A DNA stretch of 58,188 nucleotides from Photobacterium sp. OFAV2-7 (GCF_022347985.1 NZ_JAKRFQ010000003.1:1-58188); one strand, 5' to 3'. Shown: positions 9,305 to 18,326, counted from the first letter of the stretch. Notes: generated by a model from the sequence alone, not told the origin. Translations and numbers: made by a program.

Positions 9305-9730
9305 ATGAGTAAAATAATGAAACCGACAATCTTTGGCTTTACCCTATTTATTGCAGCCCTGCTGGCCCCATTTTATGCCTCGGCTGAAGATGCCGAAACG
9401 GCAACCCCTCAATATACATATTTTACTCTTGAGCCTGACATCACCACCAACTATGTCACCCAAGGGAAGAAAATCGGCTACCTGAGGCTGCAGGTTGACC
9501 TAATGGTGTCCGATCCGGACTTGATCGCCAAGCTGGAACACCATGCACCGCTGATCCGCGATGCCATTATCAACATTATCGGCCAGCAGCCCGAAGCCAG
9601 GATCAAATCCCTGGCCGGCAGAGAGGAAATTCGCCTGGCGTGCCTGAACAAAGTCAATGAATTACTGATCATGGAAACAAAACAACGGATCCTCACCGAA
9701 TTGCTGTTTACCAAGTACCTGTACCAGTGA
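9305..9730 (+). CDS. FliL-like flagellar basal body-associated family protein, secreted
   Basis: Small protein of 141 residues with an N-terminal hydrophobic segment (about 8-27, ending FYASAED) that looks like a cleavable signal peptide. The C-terminal domain has the FliL pattern: YFTLEPDITTNYVT, YLRLQVDLMV, HAPLIRDAIINIIGQQ, then LNKVNELLI. No other flagellar gene is nearby. In Vibrio a FliL paralogue sits at this same place beside ubiC, so it is a conserved stand-alone copy and not the operonic fliL. Its role (stator or surface-related) cannot be told from sequence. Confidence 0.85.
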   Translation: MSKIMKPTIFGFTLFIAALLAPFYASAEDAETATPQYTYFTLEPDITTNYVTQGKKIGYLRLQVDLMVSDPDLIAKLEHHAPLIRDAIINIIGQQPEARIKSLAGREEIRLACLNKVNELLIMETKQRILTELLFTKYLYQ

Positions 9731-9755
9731 TCTGTTAACCCGAATCCCAACCAAA

Positions 9756-9778
9756 AAAGGCGCTCATCGAGCGCCTTT
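9756..9778. terminator. Convergent terminator, fliL-like gene and glpD
   Basis: A perfect 10-bp stem AAAGGCGCTC/GAGCGCCTTT with loop ATC. The minus-strand exit has a six-base T-run; the plus exit is TTTCT. It lies between two converging genes and probably serves both. Confidence 0.85.
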
Positions 9779-9798
9779 CTGCTATTCGGATTAGTGGG

Positions 9799-11319
9799 TT
9801 ATGCCGCGGCAACCGCATGCGATGGCCGCTTTGCCTGAATATAATCCGCCACGGCCAACTGCTGCTCGGTGCTCAGATACAAACCTAGCTTGCTGCGGCG
9901 CCACAATGCATCCTCGGCGACCTGGACAAATTCATGCTCCATCAGATAATCCAGCTCGCGGGCATACAGGCCTTCACCAAAGTGCTGCCCCATGTCGGCT
10001 TCTGAGGTTACCCCTTCAAGGAGCTTAGCTGCATTGCTACCATAGTTGGTCGCCAGTCGCTCCACGGTAAAGCGCGACAGCCACGGACACTGCATTTTCA
10101 GACGGGTTGCCAACTGCCCACCGTCAAAATCAGCCTCACCACCCGGCAAATAGGACTCCGCCGTCCAGCTCTCACCCATACGCGGGAAGAAAGGTGCCAG
10201 CTTGGTCATTGCCGCCTCAGCCAGCTTGCGGTATGTCGTCAGCTTACCACCGAAGATCGACAGCAGCGGCGGCTGGTTGCCTTCCTGCTCCAACTCCAGT
10301 GTGTAATCACGGGTAATGGCCTGCGGTGAGTCAGACTCATCATCGCAAAGCGGTCTTACTCCACTGTAGGTCCAGACCACATCCTCGCGCTTGAGCTTAC
10401 TGACGAAGTGATGGTTGTAAACCTCAAGCAGGTAGTTGATCTCATTATCATCTATTGCCACTTCACGCGGATCACCTTGATACTCGACATCAGTGGTGCC
10501 GATAATTGAGAATCGGTCCAGATACGGGATCACAAAGACAATACGGCTGTCTTCGTTTTGCAAAATGTAAGCCTGAGGTTCGTCGTGAACACGGGGAACG
10601 ACAATATGCGAACCCTTGATCAGGCGGATATTGCGCGGAGACGGCGCCTCCAGACTGTGATCGTAAAATGCCTTCACCCACGGGCCTGCGGCATTAACCA
10701 GTGCATGCGCCTTACGCTCGAATGTCTCGCCAGTCAGCATATCGCGAATGGTGACCTGCCAAAGATCATCATGCTTCTCTGCCTTCTCCACCTTGCAACG
10801 GTTACGCACCTCGCCGCCACGGGCAGCCACTTCCATCGCATTGAGTACCACCAGGCGGGCATCATCAACCCAGCAGTCAGAATATTCGAATCCCTTGGTA
10901 ATTTCAGGCACCAATACTGACTCCGGACCAAACTTCAGCCCCTGGCTCGCCGGAAGTGTCGTTCGTTTGCCAAGATGATCATAAAGAAACAGACCGGCAC
11001 GGATCATCCAGGCCGGGCGCAGGTGGGGACGATGGGGCAGGCGGAATCGCATCGGACGGGCAATATGCGGAATTTTGCGCAGCAACACCTCGCGCTCTGC
11101 CAGTGCCTCACCCACCAAACGAAACTCATAATGCTCGAGGTAGCGCAAGCCGCCATGGATCAGCTTGGAGCTGGCAGATGACGTTGCCGACGCAAAGTCA
11201 CTGGCCTCAAACAGCCCGACCCGCAAGCCACGTCCAGCCGCATCGGCTGCAATACCAGCGCCGTTAATTCCACCGCCAACGACAATCAGATCCAATACTT
11301 CAGTTGCTGCTACCCTCAT
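9799..11319 (-). CDS. glpD: Aerobic glycerol-3-phosphate dehydrogenase
   Basis: Peripheral inner-membrane FAD enzyme oxidising sn-glycerol-3-phosphate to dihydroxyacetone phosphate and passing electrons to ubiquinone. The N-terminal dinucleotide fold LIVVGGGINGAGIA (about 11-24), the ATSSASSKLIHGGLRYLE segment and the C-terminal GGKLTTYRKLAE motif are clear. It has 506 residues against about 501 in E. coli. The start ATG at 11319 follows GAGGTGGTGGT. It has its own promoter region with a GlpR-type operator and is separated from glpR by a terminator, so it is regulated with, but not cotranscribed with, glpTR. Confidence 0.98.
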   Translation of the reverse strand: MRVAATEVLDLIVVGGGINGAGIAADAAGRGLRVGLFEASDFASATSSASSKLIHGGLRYLEHYEFRLVGEALAEREVLLRKIPHIARPMRFRLPHRPHLRPAWMIRAGLFLYDHLGKRTTLPASQGLKFGPESVLVPEITKGFEYSDCWVDDARLVVLNAMEVAARGGEVRNRCKVEKAEKHDDLWQVTIRDMLTGETFERKAHALVNAAGPWVKAFYDHSLEAPSPRNIRLIKGSHIVVPRVHDEPQAYILQNEDSRIVFVIPYLDRFSIIGTTDVEYQGDPREVAIDDNEINYLLEVYNHHFVSKLKREDVVWTYSGVRPLCDDESDSPQAITRDYTLELEQEGNQPPLLSIFGGKLTTYRKLAEAAMTKLAPFFPRMGESWTAESYLPGGEADFDGGQLATRLKMQCPWLSRFTVERLATNYGSNAAKLLEGVTSEADMGQHFGEGLYARELDYLMEHEFVQVAEDALWRRSKLGLYLSTEQQLAVADYIQAKRPSHAVAAA

Positions 11320-11363
11320 ACCACCACCTCAATCGAAAATAAAAAGTTCACAAACACTCATCA

Positions 11364-11381
11364 ATGTTCGTTATCGAGCAT
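11364..11381. promoter_or_regulatory. GlpR operator upstream of glpD
   Basis: ATGTTCGTTATCGAGCAT is an 18-bp near-palindrome matching the GlpR operator idea ATGTTCGATAACGAACAT at 15 of 18 positions. It is 45 bp before the glpD ATG, where it could block RNA polymerase. The repressor gene is the next gene upstream. Confidence 0.8.
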
Positions 11382-11424
11382 AATAGACGAGATTTTGCGG
11401 AAGATCATCATTTTTATTTTCGAG

Positions 11425-11453
11425 TTGTTACATCAAAGCGATGTAAGTAACAA
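11425..11453. promoter_or_regulatory. Nested inverted repeat in the glpR-glpD spacer
   Basis: Outer arms TTGTTAC (11425-11431) and GTAACAA (11447-11453) enclose inner arms TACATC (11429-11434) and GATGTA (11440-11445). It may be a regulator-binding site for glpD; I cannot assign it to CRP, FNR or ArcA. Confidence 0.35.
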
Positions 11454-11462
11454 TTTTGATAC

Positions 11463-11490
11463 AAAAAAAACGAGCTGCCATAATGGCAGC
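11463..11490 (-). terminator. Terminator after glpR
   Basis: A perfect 7-bp stem (GCTGCCA/TGGCAGC, loop TTA) is followed on the minus strand by an eight-base T-run. It separates glpTR from glpD. Confidence 0.88.
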
Positions 11491-11543
11491 CCGCAGCTAT
11501 GATATTGATTTAATTAGCTGTCAGCGGCTAGGCTGAACCCGCA

Positions 11544-12305
11544 CTAATTGATAATTTCAATGTGAATTTCATTTTCAACCAGACGCTTAGCCAGCTCTTC
11601 TGGTGGATTCTGATCCGTAAACAGCATATCAATCTGGCTGATATCACCAAGGTTGACCATCGCATTACGGCCAAACTTGGTATGGTCGACACCCAGCATG
11701 ACACAACGACTGTTTTCGATAATAGCCTGCTTTACCCGCACTTCATGGTAGTCGAAATCCAGCAGGGAACCGTCCAGGTCAATCCCGCTGATCCCCATGA
11801 TGCCGAAGTCCAGCCTGAACTGCGAAATAAAGTCGAGCGTCGCCTCGCCAACAATACCACCGTCCCGGTTACGGACCTCTCCGCCCGCCAAGATAACGCG
11901 GAAGTCATCTTTGCCGGTCAGGATACTGGCAACATTCAGGTTGTTGGTTACGATGCGCAGGTCGTTATGCTCAAGCAAAGCACGGGCAACGGCTTCAGGT
12001 GTGGTCCCGATATCGATAAACAGGGTGGCACCATCCGGAATATGCTCCACCATAGCCTTGGCGATACAGTCTTTCTCGGCCAACTGCATCACTTTACGGG
12101 TGCTGTACGAGGTGTTTACCGAGCTTGACGGAATGGTGGCGCCTCCATGATGACGGCGAATTTTGTTATCTGCTGCCAATTCATTGAGATCACGACGAAT
12201 AGTTTGCGGGCTGACATTAAAACGCTCTACCAGATCGTCAGTGCTGACGTAGCCCTGGGTTTTAACGAGATCGATGATTTCCTGGTGACGTTTGCTTTGC
12301 TTCAC
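11544..12305 (-). CDS. glpR: DeoR-family repressor of the glycerol-3-phosphate regulon
   Basis: Cytosolic repressor that releases DNA on binding glycerol-3-phosphate. The N-terminal DeoR helix-turn-helix is VKTQGYVSTDDLVERF with SPQTIRRDLNELA, followed by RRHHGGA and a sugar-phosphate sensor domain (DIGTTPEAVARAL, GGEVRNRDGG, GVDHTKFGR). I choose the GTG at 12305 (MKQSKRHQEI), giving 253 residues as in E. coli; the longer frame from 12359 adds an unconserved arginine-rich leader that also forms a hairpin. GGAG lies 11 nt upstream. It follows glpT by 97 bp on the same strand. Confidence 0.95.
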   Translation of the reverse strand: MKQSKRHQEIIDLVKTQGYVSTDDLVERFNVSPQTIRRDLNELAADNKIRRHHGGATIPSSSVNTSYSTRKVMQLAEKDCIAKAMVEHIPDGATLFIDIGTTPEAVARALLEHNDLRIVTNNLNVASILTGKDDFRVILAGGEVRNRDGGIVGEATLDFISQFRLDFGIMGISGIDLDGSLLDFDYHEVRVKQAIIENSRCVMLGVDHTKFGRNAMVNLGDISQIDMLFTDQNPPEELAKRLVENEIHIEIIN

Positions 12306-12329
12306 GACTAACGCTGCTCCTAGTTGCAA

Positions 12330-12355
12330 CAAGGCTCCGCGAATGCGAAGCCTTG
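12330..12355 (-). other. Stable hairpin between glpT and glpR
   Basis: On the minus-strand RNA an 11-bp stem (CAAGGCUUCGC paired with GCGGAGCCUUG, one G-U pair) has a four-base loop AUUC. There is no U-run after it, so it is not a classical terminator. It sits 25 nt before the glpR GTG and may stabilise upstream mRNA or tune glpR translation. Confidence 0.6.
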
Positions 12356-12402
12356 TCATATTACCTAGAGCGTTACCAAGATGCCAATGATGGCGATCTC
12401 AA

Positions 12403-13773
12403 TCACGCATTTTGCTCTACTTGTCCTGCGATAGCTTCTTTGTGAAGCTTGCTTTCACCGATCAATGCCAGTGTCAGGAAGAAGATAGACAGGCCACAGG
12501 CCGAGGTCAGTACCAGGAAGCCGCCGTCCCAACCGAAGTGGTCCACGGTATAACCCAGAATCGCATTCGCCGCGACCGCACCGCCAAGGTAACCAAACAG
12601 GCCGGTCAGACCTGCTGCAGTACCCGCCGCTTTCTTAGGAGCCAGTTCCAGCGCGTACAGACCAATCAGCATTACCGGACCGTAAATCAGGAAGCCGATA
12701 GCAACCAGTGCCATCATATCAATCATCGGGTTACCGGCCGGATTGAACCAGTAGACCAGAACAGCCACGGTAACCAGCGCCATGAACAGGATCCCGGCAG
12801 GAGCACGGCGTCCCTTGAAGAACTTATCCGACATCCAGCCACACAGTAGCGTACCCGGAATACCAGCCCACTCGTACAGGAAGTAAGCCCAAGAAGACTT
12901 ATCTACGGTGAAGTCTTTAACTTCGCTTAGGTATACCGGTGCCCAGTCAAGCACACCGTAGCGGATCAGGTAAACGAAGGCATTGGCAATCGCAATGAAC
13001 CACAACAACTTGTTGTTAAATACATACTTGAAAAAGATTTCCTTCGCGGTCATCTCTTTCTCATGAGATTCATCGTAGTTGTCAGGATAGTCATTCTTGT
13101 GCTCTTCAATGGAAGGCAGACCACAAGACTGCGGGGTATCACGCATCACCAACAGGGTGAAGGCTGCTACCAACAAGGCAAAGAAAGCCGGTACGTAGAA
13201 GGCCGTACGCCAGTCATCATTGAATGCCCACAAACCAAGCAGGAACATAGGACCAATCAGACCGCCACCCACGTTGTGGGCAACGTTCCACACTGACACC
13301 ACCTCACCACGCTCTTTGCGTGACCACCAGTGTACCATTGTCCGTCCACAGGCCGGCCAGCCCATGCCCTGGAACCAACCGTTAAGGAACAGCAGGATAA
13401 ACATGGCTGCAATACTGCCGGTCGCCCATGGCATAAAGCCGAAGCACAGCATTACCATGGCCGACATCGTCAAACCGGCAGCAAGGAAATACCTTGGGTT
13501 AGAGCGATCAGAGACACTCCCCATCAAGAACTTAGACAAACCGTAGGCGATAGAGACAGCGGCAAGCGCCACACCCAAATCACCGCGGCTATAGCCGTAT
13601 TCCTCAATCAGGAAAGGCATTGCCAGGCTAAAGTTTTTACGGACGAGGTAGTAACCGGCATAACCAAAGAAAATACCGGCGAAAAGTTGCCAACGGAGTC
13701 GCTTGTAGACGGGATCGACCTGGCCATCAGCCAGACGCTCCGTATGCAAGGCGGGTTTAAAAATGCCAAACAT
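12403..13773 (-). CDS. glpT: Glycerol-3-phosphate:phosphate antiporter
   Basis: Twelve-helix MFS transporter (organophosphate:Pi antiporter family) of the inner membrane importing sn-glycerol-3-phosphate in exchange for phosphate. It opens MFGIFKPA and shows [34 protein letters not shown] and [20 protein letters not shown], all characteristic of GlpT. Length is 456 residues against 452 in E. coli. It begins the glpT-glpR unit. The 263-bp spacer upstream contains an inverted repeat resembling GlpR half-sites. No glpQ or glpK is seen in the window. Confidence 0.98.
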   Translation of the reverse strand: MFGIFKPALHTERLADGQVDPVYKRLRWQLFAGIFFGYAGYYLVRKNFSLAMPFLIEEYGYSRGDLGVALAAVSIAYGLSKFLMGSVSDRSNPRYFLAAGLTMSAMVMLCFGFMPWATGSIAAMFILLFLNGWFQGMGWPACGRTMVHWWSRKERGEVVSVWNVAHNVGGGLIGPMFLLGLWAFNDDWRTAFYVPAFFALLVAAFTLLVMRDTPQSCGLPSIEEHKNDYPDNYDESHEKEMTAKEIFFKYVFNNKLLWFIAIANAFVYLIRYGVLDWAPVYLSEVKDFTVDKSSWAYFLYEWAGIPGTLLCGWMSDKFFKGRRAPAGILFMALVTVAVLVYWFNPAGNPMIDMMALVAIGFLIYGPVMLIGLYALELAPKKAAGTAAGLTGLFGYLGGAVAANAILGYTVDHFGWDGGFLVLTSACGLSIFFLTLALIGESKLHKEAIAGQVEQNA

Positions 13774-13836
13774 AAGATGTTCCTTAAAAATGTTGTTGTT
13801 GTTTTAGCGATGGTTTGCGTAAACGCAATATAGGGC

Positions 13837-13860
13837 GAGCGAAAATAAGCAATATCGCTC
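13837..13860. promoter_or_regulatory. Possible GlpR site upstream of glpT
   Basis: GAGCGA at 13837-13842 and TCGCTC at 13855-13860 form 6-bp inverted arms 12 bp apart, and resemble GlpR half-sites as found at enterobacterial glp promoters. It lies 64-87 bp before the glpT start. The match is weaker than at glpD. Confidence 0.4.
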
Positions 13861-14036
13861 AAGGTATGCAAATTATTGCGCGAATGAAGATAAATAAATG
13901 TGAAAAGAATCAAAAACGAAGATTTAATTTCCAGCTTTGGTGCTTTTACTCTAAAATTTTCAAAAAAAAATTGATATAGAAAGGTCAATCAACAGATTAA
14001 GTTAACTATGGCAGACGAGCCTAATCTTAAATGTGG

Positions 14037-14879
14037 CTAATTATTCGCCTTTTTATGCAGCTTGGCATCGACAAGCGCCAAACCACAACCACTGAACAAG
14101 CCAAACAAGTGTGCCATATTGGCGACTGACATCCCAAACGGCTGGGCAAAGCCCAATACCAGCCAAACCAACATGAAGACGACGTATGAATTGGGGAGCA
14201 TCAATCCCCGTTGCGGCGCCAGCCAGCCCATCCACCAGATGTAACCCATCAATGCATAGACCACACCTGACAGACCGCCAAAATTCGGCCCATGGAGCCA
14301 AAACTGGGCAAAACCGGAGATCAGAGCAGAAACGAGAAATACCTGAACCAGCTTTGAGCTCCCGCTGTGACGTTCGAGTTGCCCGCCCAGAAGCCACCAC
14401 CACAGGCAATTAAATATGATATGCAGTGTCGAAAAATGGATAAGAGCATGGGAGAAGAAGCGCCATACCTGCCACTGATCGCCATTCATAACCGGAAAAT
14501 GAAGCAGCTCGAACACCGGTTGCTGCAGCCCGAACAGCCAAAGCCCGTAGATAACAATGGCAACGACCATGACCATCAGGCCAAAAGGACCGGCCCCGGA
14601 CTTGACCAGAGCCAACAGGCCCGGGCTATTGTAGTAAAACTTCGCAGTCCGCGACTCGGCTACTTTCCACGAAGCGGCCTGGTATTTCCTGTCGTGCGGA
14701 TTGGCCAAAAACATATTGAGCTCAGCCTGTGCTTCCACCAGATGCTCGGATTCCTTCAGCCAGATAGCAACCATTCCCTCCGGCTCCGGCGCCAATACCA
14801 AGGCGATTCCGCGGGACGCCATATAGTCGATAAAGGCCTGGGCCTGACGGGCATTGTTTAATCCGGCTAACCGATGCAT
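14037..14879 (-). CDS. glpG: Rhomboid intramembrane serine protease
   Basis: Inner-membrane protease cleaving transmembrane segments. An N-terminal cytoplasmic domain (about 1-90) precedes six helices. The catalytic dyad is S204 (FGGLSGVVYALMGY) and H257 (VANMAHLFGL), close to S201/H254 in E. coli; the FSHALIHFSTLHIIFN segment with the oxyanion His and Asn is also present. It has 280 residues. The start ATG at 14879 follows CGGAG. It is 21 bp after glpE and cotranscribed with it, as in E. coli glpEG; unlike E. coli, glpR is not next in the operon. Confidence 0.97.
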   Translation of the reverse strand: MHRLAGLNNARQAQAFIDYMASRGIALVLAPEPEGMVAIWLKESEHLVEAQAELNMFLANPHDRKYQAASWKVAESRTAKFYYNSPGLLALVKSGAGPFGLMVMVVAIVIYGLWLFGLQQPVFELLHFPVMNGDQWQVWRFFSHALIHFSTLHIIFNCLWWWLLGGQLERHSGSSKLVQVFLVSALISGFAQFWLHGPNFGGLSGVVYALMGYIWWMGWLAPQRGLMLPNSYVVFMLVWLVLGFAQPFGMSVANMAHLFGLFSGCGLALVDAKLHKKANN

Positions 14880-14900
14880 CTATTACTCCGTTCTGAGAGA

Positions 14901-15230
14901 CTACGCCTGCTGAATACAAGGATACGCCTGGCGTCGCCAGGCCTCGAAACCACCATCAAGACTATACACTGTTTCGTAGCCTTGATTAATCAAGTATTGT
15001 GCCGCCCCCTGGCTACTAATACCGTGATAACACATGACAATTACTGGTTGCTCGAAATCGACCTCATTCATGAACTCGACCACGGTATCGTTGGTCAGGT
15101 GAAAAGCAGGCTCCGGGTGTGACAAGGCAAATGACTGCGGATCGCGGATATCGACCAGTACAGCCTCTGAATCGGCGTGTTGTAATAATGTATATGCCTG
15201 CTCTACCGAAATATGCTCAAACTGTTCCAT
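14901..15230 (-). CDS. glpE: Thiosulfate sulfurtransferase (single-domain rhodanese)
   Basis: Cytosolic rhodanese transferring sulfane sulfur from thiosulfate to cyanide or thioredoxin-like acceptors. The active-site Cys is C67 in [28 protein letters not shown] is the usual N-terminal strand. I start at ATG 15230 ([12 protein letters not shown]), preceded by GTGAGG, which gives 109 residues as in other GlpE proteins. A GTG at 15254 would add eight residues without family support. First gene of glpE-glpG. Confidence 0.95.
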   Translation of the reverse strand: MEQFEHISVEQAYTLLQHADSEAVLVDIRDPQSFALSHPEPAFHLTNDTVVEFMNEVDFEQPVIVMCYHGISSQGAAQYLINQGYETVYSLDGGFEAWRRQAYPCIQQA

Positions 15231-15690
15231 CGACTGCCTCACTCTGTCTGGCACAAACTACCTGTAGCGATAGCCTGCTTTGTTATTCTGTTGATCCAAA
15301 TAGCCGGATCTTCCCGACAAGTCCGAAAACGTGACGATCGTCCGATTTAGGATCCTGTCAAAAAATACCAGCCGTATTTTCGCTGTCGTTTATTGTACCG
15401 CACAAAGTTACTCACAACCTCGCACAGAAAGTAGGGCTTTCCCAGCACCGCGCCATACCAACCAACATCAGGCACCACAAGGCGTCAGATCAACAGTCCA
15501 CAACCCCGCCCCTAGCAACTGATCAATTTACCACCAGCTGTGGAAAAATCTGTGAATAGCGTTGATAATGTGTTTCCCGCTATTTGGATCCACTACATGT
15601 AGATCGGATCCGATCGAAAGCTGTGGATAAATTGCCGGTTAGTACACAGCTCTACCCACAAATGTGAGGTATCTCTCAGAAATCAGGCAC
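15231..15690. other. Noncoding region between glpE and rpoH
   Basis: A 460-bp spacer with no credible gene. The glpE promoter should lie in its left part. Its right part holds many GATC sites, DnaA-box-like 9-mers, a perfect 14-bp palindrome GATCGGATCCGATC (15602-15615) and a perfect 10-bp palindrome CTACATGTAG (15593-15602). Confidence 0.6.
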
Positions 15691-15739
15691 AAAAAAACCG
15701 GCACTAGGCCGGTTTTCAAAAATTCATCTTTGTGGATAG
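15488..15739. promoter_or_regulatory. Cluster of DnaA-box-like 9-mers and Dam sites
   Basis: Read on the minus strand, 15622-15630 is a perfect DnaA box TTATCCACA. Near-matches are CTATCCACA at 15731-15739, CTATTCACA at 15551-15559 and TTTTCCACA at 15539-15547, all in the same orientation. GATC begins at 15488, 15521, 15587, 15602, 15607 and 15612, six sites in 128 bp, with two more at 15748 and 15756 (inside rpoH or at its end). The density suggests binding by DnaA and/or SeqA; function is unproven. Confidence 0.5.
15691..15717 (-). terminator. Terminator after rpoH
   Basis: Stem AACCGGC/GCCGGTT with loop region CTAG, followed on the minus strand by a seven-base T-run. It lies about 36 bp after the rpoH stop. 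Confidence 0.88.
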
Positions 15740-15752
15740 TTTGCGAGGATCT

Positions 15753-16613
15753 TTAGATCGCTTCTCCAACCGCTTCTTTCAGCTTCTTCATCGCATTTTT
15801 CTCCAGCTGGCGGATCCTTTCGGCAGAAACCCCATAATGATCAGCAAGCTCCTGTAAGGTGGTCTTCTGCTCATCTAACCAACGAGAGCGGACAATATGC
15901 TGGCTACGCTCATCCAAGCTACCCAAAGCAAGGGACAAACGGTTGTTTGCGTGCGCTTCCCAATTGTTCTCTTCATAGCTCAGGGCAACATCGGACGACT
16001 TGTCCTCGAGGTAATATACCGGTGCCGTGTAACCGCTATCGCGATCATCATCTTCAGACGGCATTTCGAAGGTCGGATCCTGCGCCGCCAGTCGCGACTC
16101 CATCTCACGGACCTCGCTTGCCTCAACACCCAGCTGCTCGGCAACCATCTCAACTTCATCATTGTTGAACCAGCCGAGGCGCTTTTTGGACTTACGCAGG
16201 TTAAAGAACAATTTACGCTGGGCCTTGGTGGTCGCGACTTTCACGATACGCCAGTTACGCAGCACGTACTCATGAATTTCAGCCTTGATCCAGTGGACAG
16301 CAAACGACACCAGGCGAACCCCGACTTCAGGATTAAAGCGCTTTACCGCCTTCATCAAACCGATATTGCCTTCCTGGACCAAATCTGCCATTGGTAGGCC
16401 GTAGCCTGAATAGCCACGTGCAACATGCACAACGAAGCGCAGGTGGGACATAACCAGCTTTTTCGCCGAGTTAATATCACCATCATAATGCAGACGCTCA
16501 GCTAACTCGCGTTCCTGCTCGGCCGACAGCATCGGATAGCTGTTAACACTCTGGATATACCCATCCAGACTATCGGCAGAAACTAAAGCCATTGAAGTCA
16601 TCTCTTGTGCCAT
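15753..16613 (-). CDS. rpoH: RNA polymerase sigma-32 (heat-shock sigma factor)
   Basis: Alternative sigma factor directing RNA polymerase to heat-shock promoters. Region 2 includes [17 protein letters not shown]. The sigma-32-specific RpoH box QRKLFFNLR is at residues 132-140, the same place as in E. coli. Region 4 ends with [27 protein letters not shown]. Length is 286 residues. It follows ftsX on the same strand with a 122-bp spacer, the classical ftsYEX-rpoH order. The coding end overlaps the flank of a GATC cluster. Confidence 0.99.
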   Translation of the reverse strand: MAQEMTSMALVSADSLDGYIQSVNSYPMLSAEQERELAERLHYDGDINSAKKLVMSHLRFVVHVARGYSGYGLPMADLVQEGNIGLMKAVKRFNPEVGVRLVSFAVHWIKAEIHEYVLRNWRIVKVATTKAQRKLFFNLRKSKKRLGWFNNDEVEMVAEQLGVEASEVREMESRLAAQDPTFEMPSEDDDRDSGYTAPVYYLEDKSSDVALSYEENNWEAHANNRLSLALGSLDERSQHIVRSRWLDEQKTTLQELADHYGVSAERIRQLEKNAMKKLKEAVGEAI

Positions 16614-16735
16614 TCAACAAACCTCGTGTGTTTTTTAAACCAATGGGAAATTACCTGAACCTGTAATGATGCCCAGAAAGCAGCCACCTTTGCAAGTCGG
16701 TCGCGTAATTTACATCATTTATAGATTCAAAAACG

Positions 16736-17662
16736 TCAGATAGGTTCAATTTCTTTCAAATGGCGTCCGGCAGATAAACGTGCTGCAAGCAGACCGAGGA
16801 ACGAGGCAATCATCAGTAAAATCAGGGTTTCGTCCCAACGTAATCCTACCAGGCGGAAACTGCTGTCATACAGCGCCGCCAGTTTTGCCACCGCGCCATC
16901 CAGCAGTATAGTGACAATAGCCGTCAATATCCAAGCCACAGTCCCGCTGATCAGGCCGTACCAGGCCCCGGTATAGAGATAAGGCCGAAGAATGAAACTG
17001 TCGGTCGCACCGACCAGCTTCATCACCTGAATTTCGTCTTTCTGGTTTTGCACCTGCAATCGCAATGTGTTGCCGACAATCAGGAAAACGGCGAAGAGCA
17101 TCAGTCCCGACATCAGCAATGCCATGGTGATTGCCAGATCTTTAATGGCCGCCAGCCGCTGCAGCCAGTCGCTGTCCAGCCTCACTTCATCGACCTGCGG
17201 CTCGGTACGGATCTTGGCTGCCAGCTCCACCGCCTTGTCATTGCTTTGCCATGACGTCACCGGGCGAACCACAACCACCGACGGCAGCGGGTTCTCGTCC
17301 AGCAGGGTTAGTGCCTGATCAAAACCGGCATGCTCGCGAAAATCTTCCAGCCCCTGCTGGGGAGAAATATAATTTACCGAATCAACCTCCGGCCAGCCCT
17401 GCAACTGCTCACTGAACTGAGCAGCAGCCGATGTCGGGGTGCCCTGCTCGAGATACAGGGTCAGCTGAGTCGGATTTTGCCATGCCTGTGCCACCAGGGT
17501 GACATTTTTGGCAAGCAGGTAAAAACTGGCAGGCAACGTCAGCGCAAAAGCCAGTACTGCCAGGGTCAGAAAGTTGCCAAGCGGACGTCGCATCAACTCG
17601 ACCAATGCGCCCTTGCATTGCTGTTTGTGCACCGTAAAGAAACCCGTTTGCTTACGCGCCAC
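16736..17662 (-). CDS. ftsX: Cell-division ABC permease FtsX
   Basis: Inner-membrane partner of FtsE in the divisome, coupling ATP hydrolysis to activation of periplasmic amidase regulators. An N-terminal cytoplasmic region precedes the first helix (about 33-55), a periplasmic domain (about 56-170) and three C-terminal helices, with RLQVQNQKDEIQVMKLVGATDSFI, the permease coupling region. It has 308 residues. The GTG start at 17662 lies inside the end of ftsE (11-bp overlap), implying translational coupling. Confidence 0.97.
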   Translation of the reverse strand: MARKQTGFFTVHKQQCKGALVELMRRPLGNFLTLAVLAFALTLPASFYLLAKNVTLVAQAWQNPTQLTLYLEQGTPTSAAAQFSEQLQGWPEVDSVNYISPQQGLEDFREHAGFDQALTLLDENPLPSVVVVRPVTSWQSNDKAVELAAKIRTEPQVDEVRLDSDWLQRLAAIKDLAITMALLMSGLMLFAVFLIVGNTLRLQVQNQKDEIQVMKLVGATDSFILRPYLYTGAWYGLISGTVAWILTAIVTILLDGAVAKLAALYDSSFRLVGLRWDETLILLMIASFLGLLAARLSAGRHLKEIEPI

Positions 17663-18323
17663 GTCGTGCTACCTCCCTCAAATGCCCCTGCTGAAGATCA
17701 AAGCGGCGATAGTTATGGGTTGTGAGCAAGGAGGTATCATGGGTTGCCATCAACACACACACCCCTACCCGGTTGAACTCTTCAAACAGCTGCATCACCT
17801 GATGAGACAGCGCAGCATCGAGGTTGCCCGTCGGTTCGTCGGCCAGCAACAGCCGCGGCTTGTTTACCACCGCACGGGCAATGCCCACCCGCTGTTGCTC
17901 ACCGCCGGACAGCTGCATCGGCAGGCAGCGCGCCTTGTCGAGCAAGCCCACTTTGTCCAGCGCGGCCGAAACCCGCCGCTTGACCTCATTTTCCGATGCC
18001 AGCTCAATCCGCAACGGCATCGCAACGTTGTCATAGACACTGCGGTCCATCAGCAGCTTGTGATCCTGAAAAATAATCCCGATATTACGGCGCAGAAAAG
18101 GGATCTGCTTATTATCAATCCGGGTAATTTCATGACCGTTGAAAAAGATTTGGCCATCACTCGGCCGTTCAATCGCACAGATCAGTTTCAGCAGGGTACT
18201 CTTACCGGCACCGGAGTGGCCGGTCAAGAACGCCATATCTGCCTGTTGCAGATGAAAATCCACTTTTTGCAGGGCCTGGCGCCCGCCACGATAAGCCTTA
18301 CTAACCTGCTGAAACCGAATCAC
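17652..18323 (-). CDS. ftsE: Cell-division ABC ATPase FtsE
   Basis: Cytosolic ATPase of the FtsEX complex. Walker [10 protein letters not shown] is at residues 35-43, the ABC signature LSGGEQQR and Walker B LLLADEPT are clear, and the switch His is in ATHD. It has 223 residues. The GTG start at 18323 uses GAGGAA embedded in the end of ftsY; the gap to the ftsY stop is 3 bp, so the three genes form a tight operon. Confidence 0.98.
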   Translation of the reverse strand: MIRFQQVSKAYRGGRQALQKVDFHLQQADMAFLTGHSGAGKSTLLKLICAIERPSDGQIFFNGHEITRIDNKQIPFLRRNIGIIFQDHKLLMDRSVYDNVAMPLRIELASENEVKRRVSAALDKVGLLDKARCLPMQLSGGEQQRVGIARAVVNKPRLLLADEPTGNLDAALSHQVMQLFEEFNRVGVCVLMATHDTSLLTTHNYRRFDLQQGHLREVARRGA

Positions 18324-18326
18324 GAC

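Noticed and set aside
15488-15760. Possible chromosomal origin (oriC) or crtS-like site
   Set aside because: No AT-rich unwinding region, no gidA/mnmG, rctB or dnaA neighbour, and the genes around do not match either locus as I know them. Kept only as a DnaA/GATC cluster.
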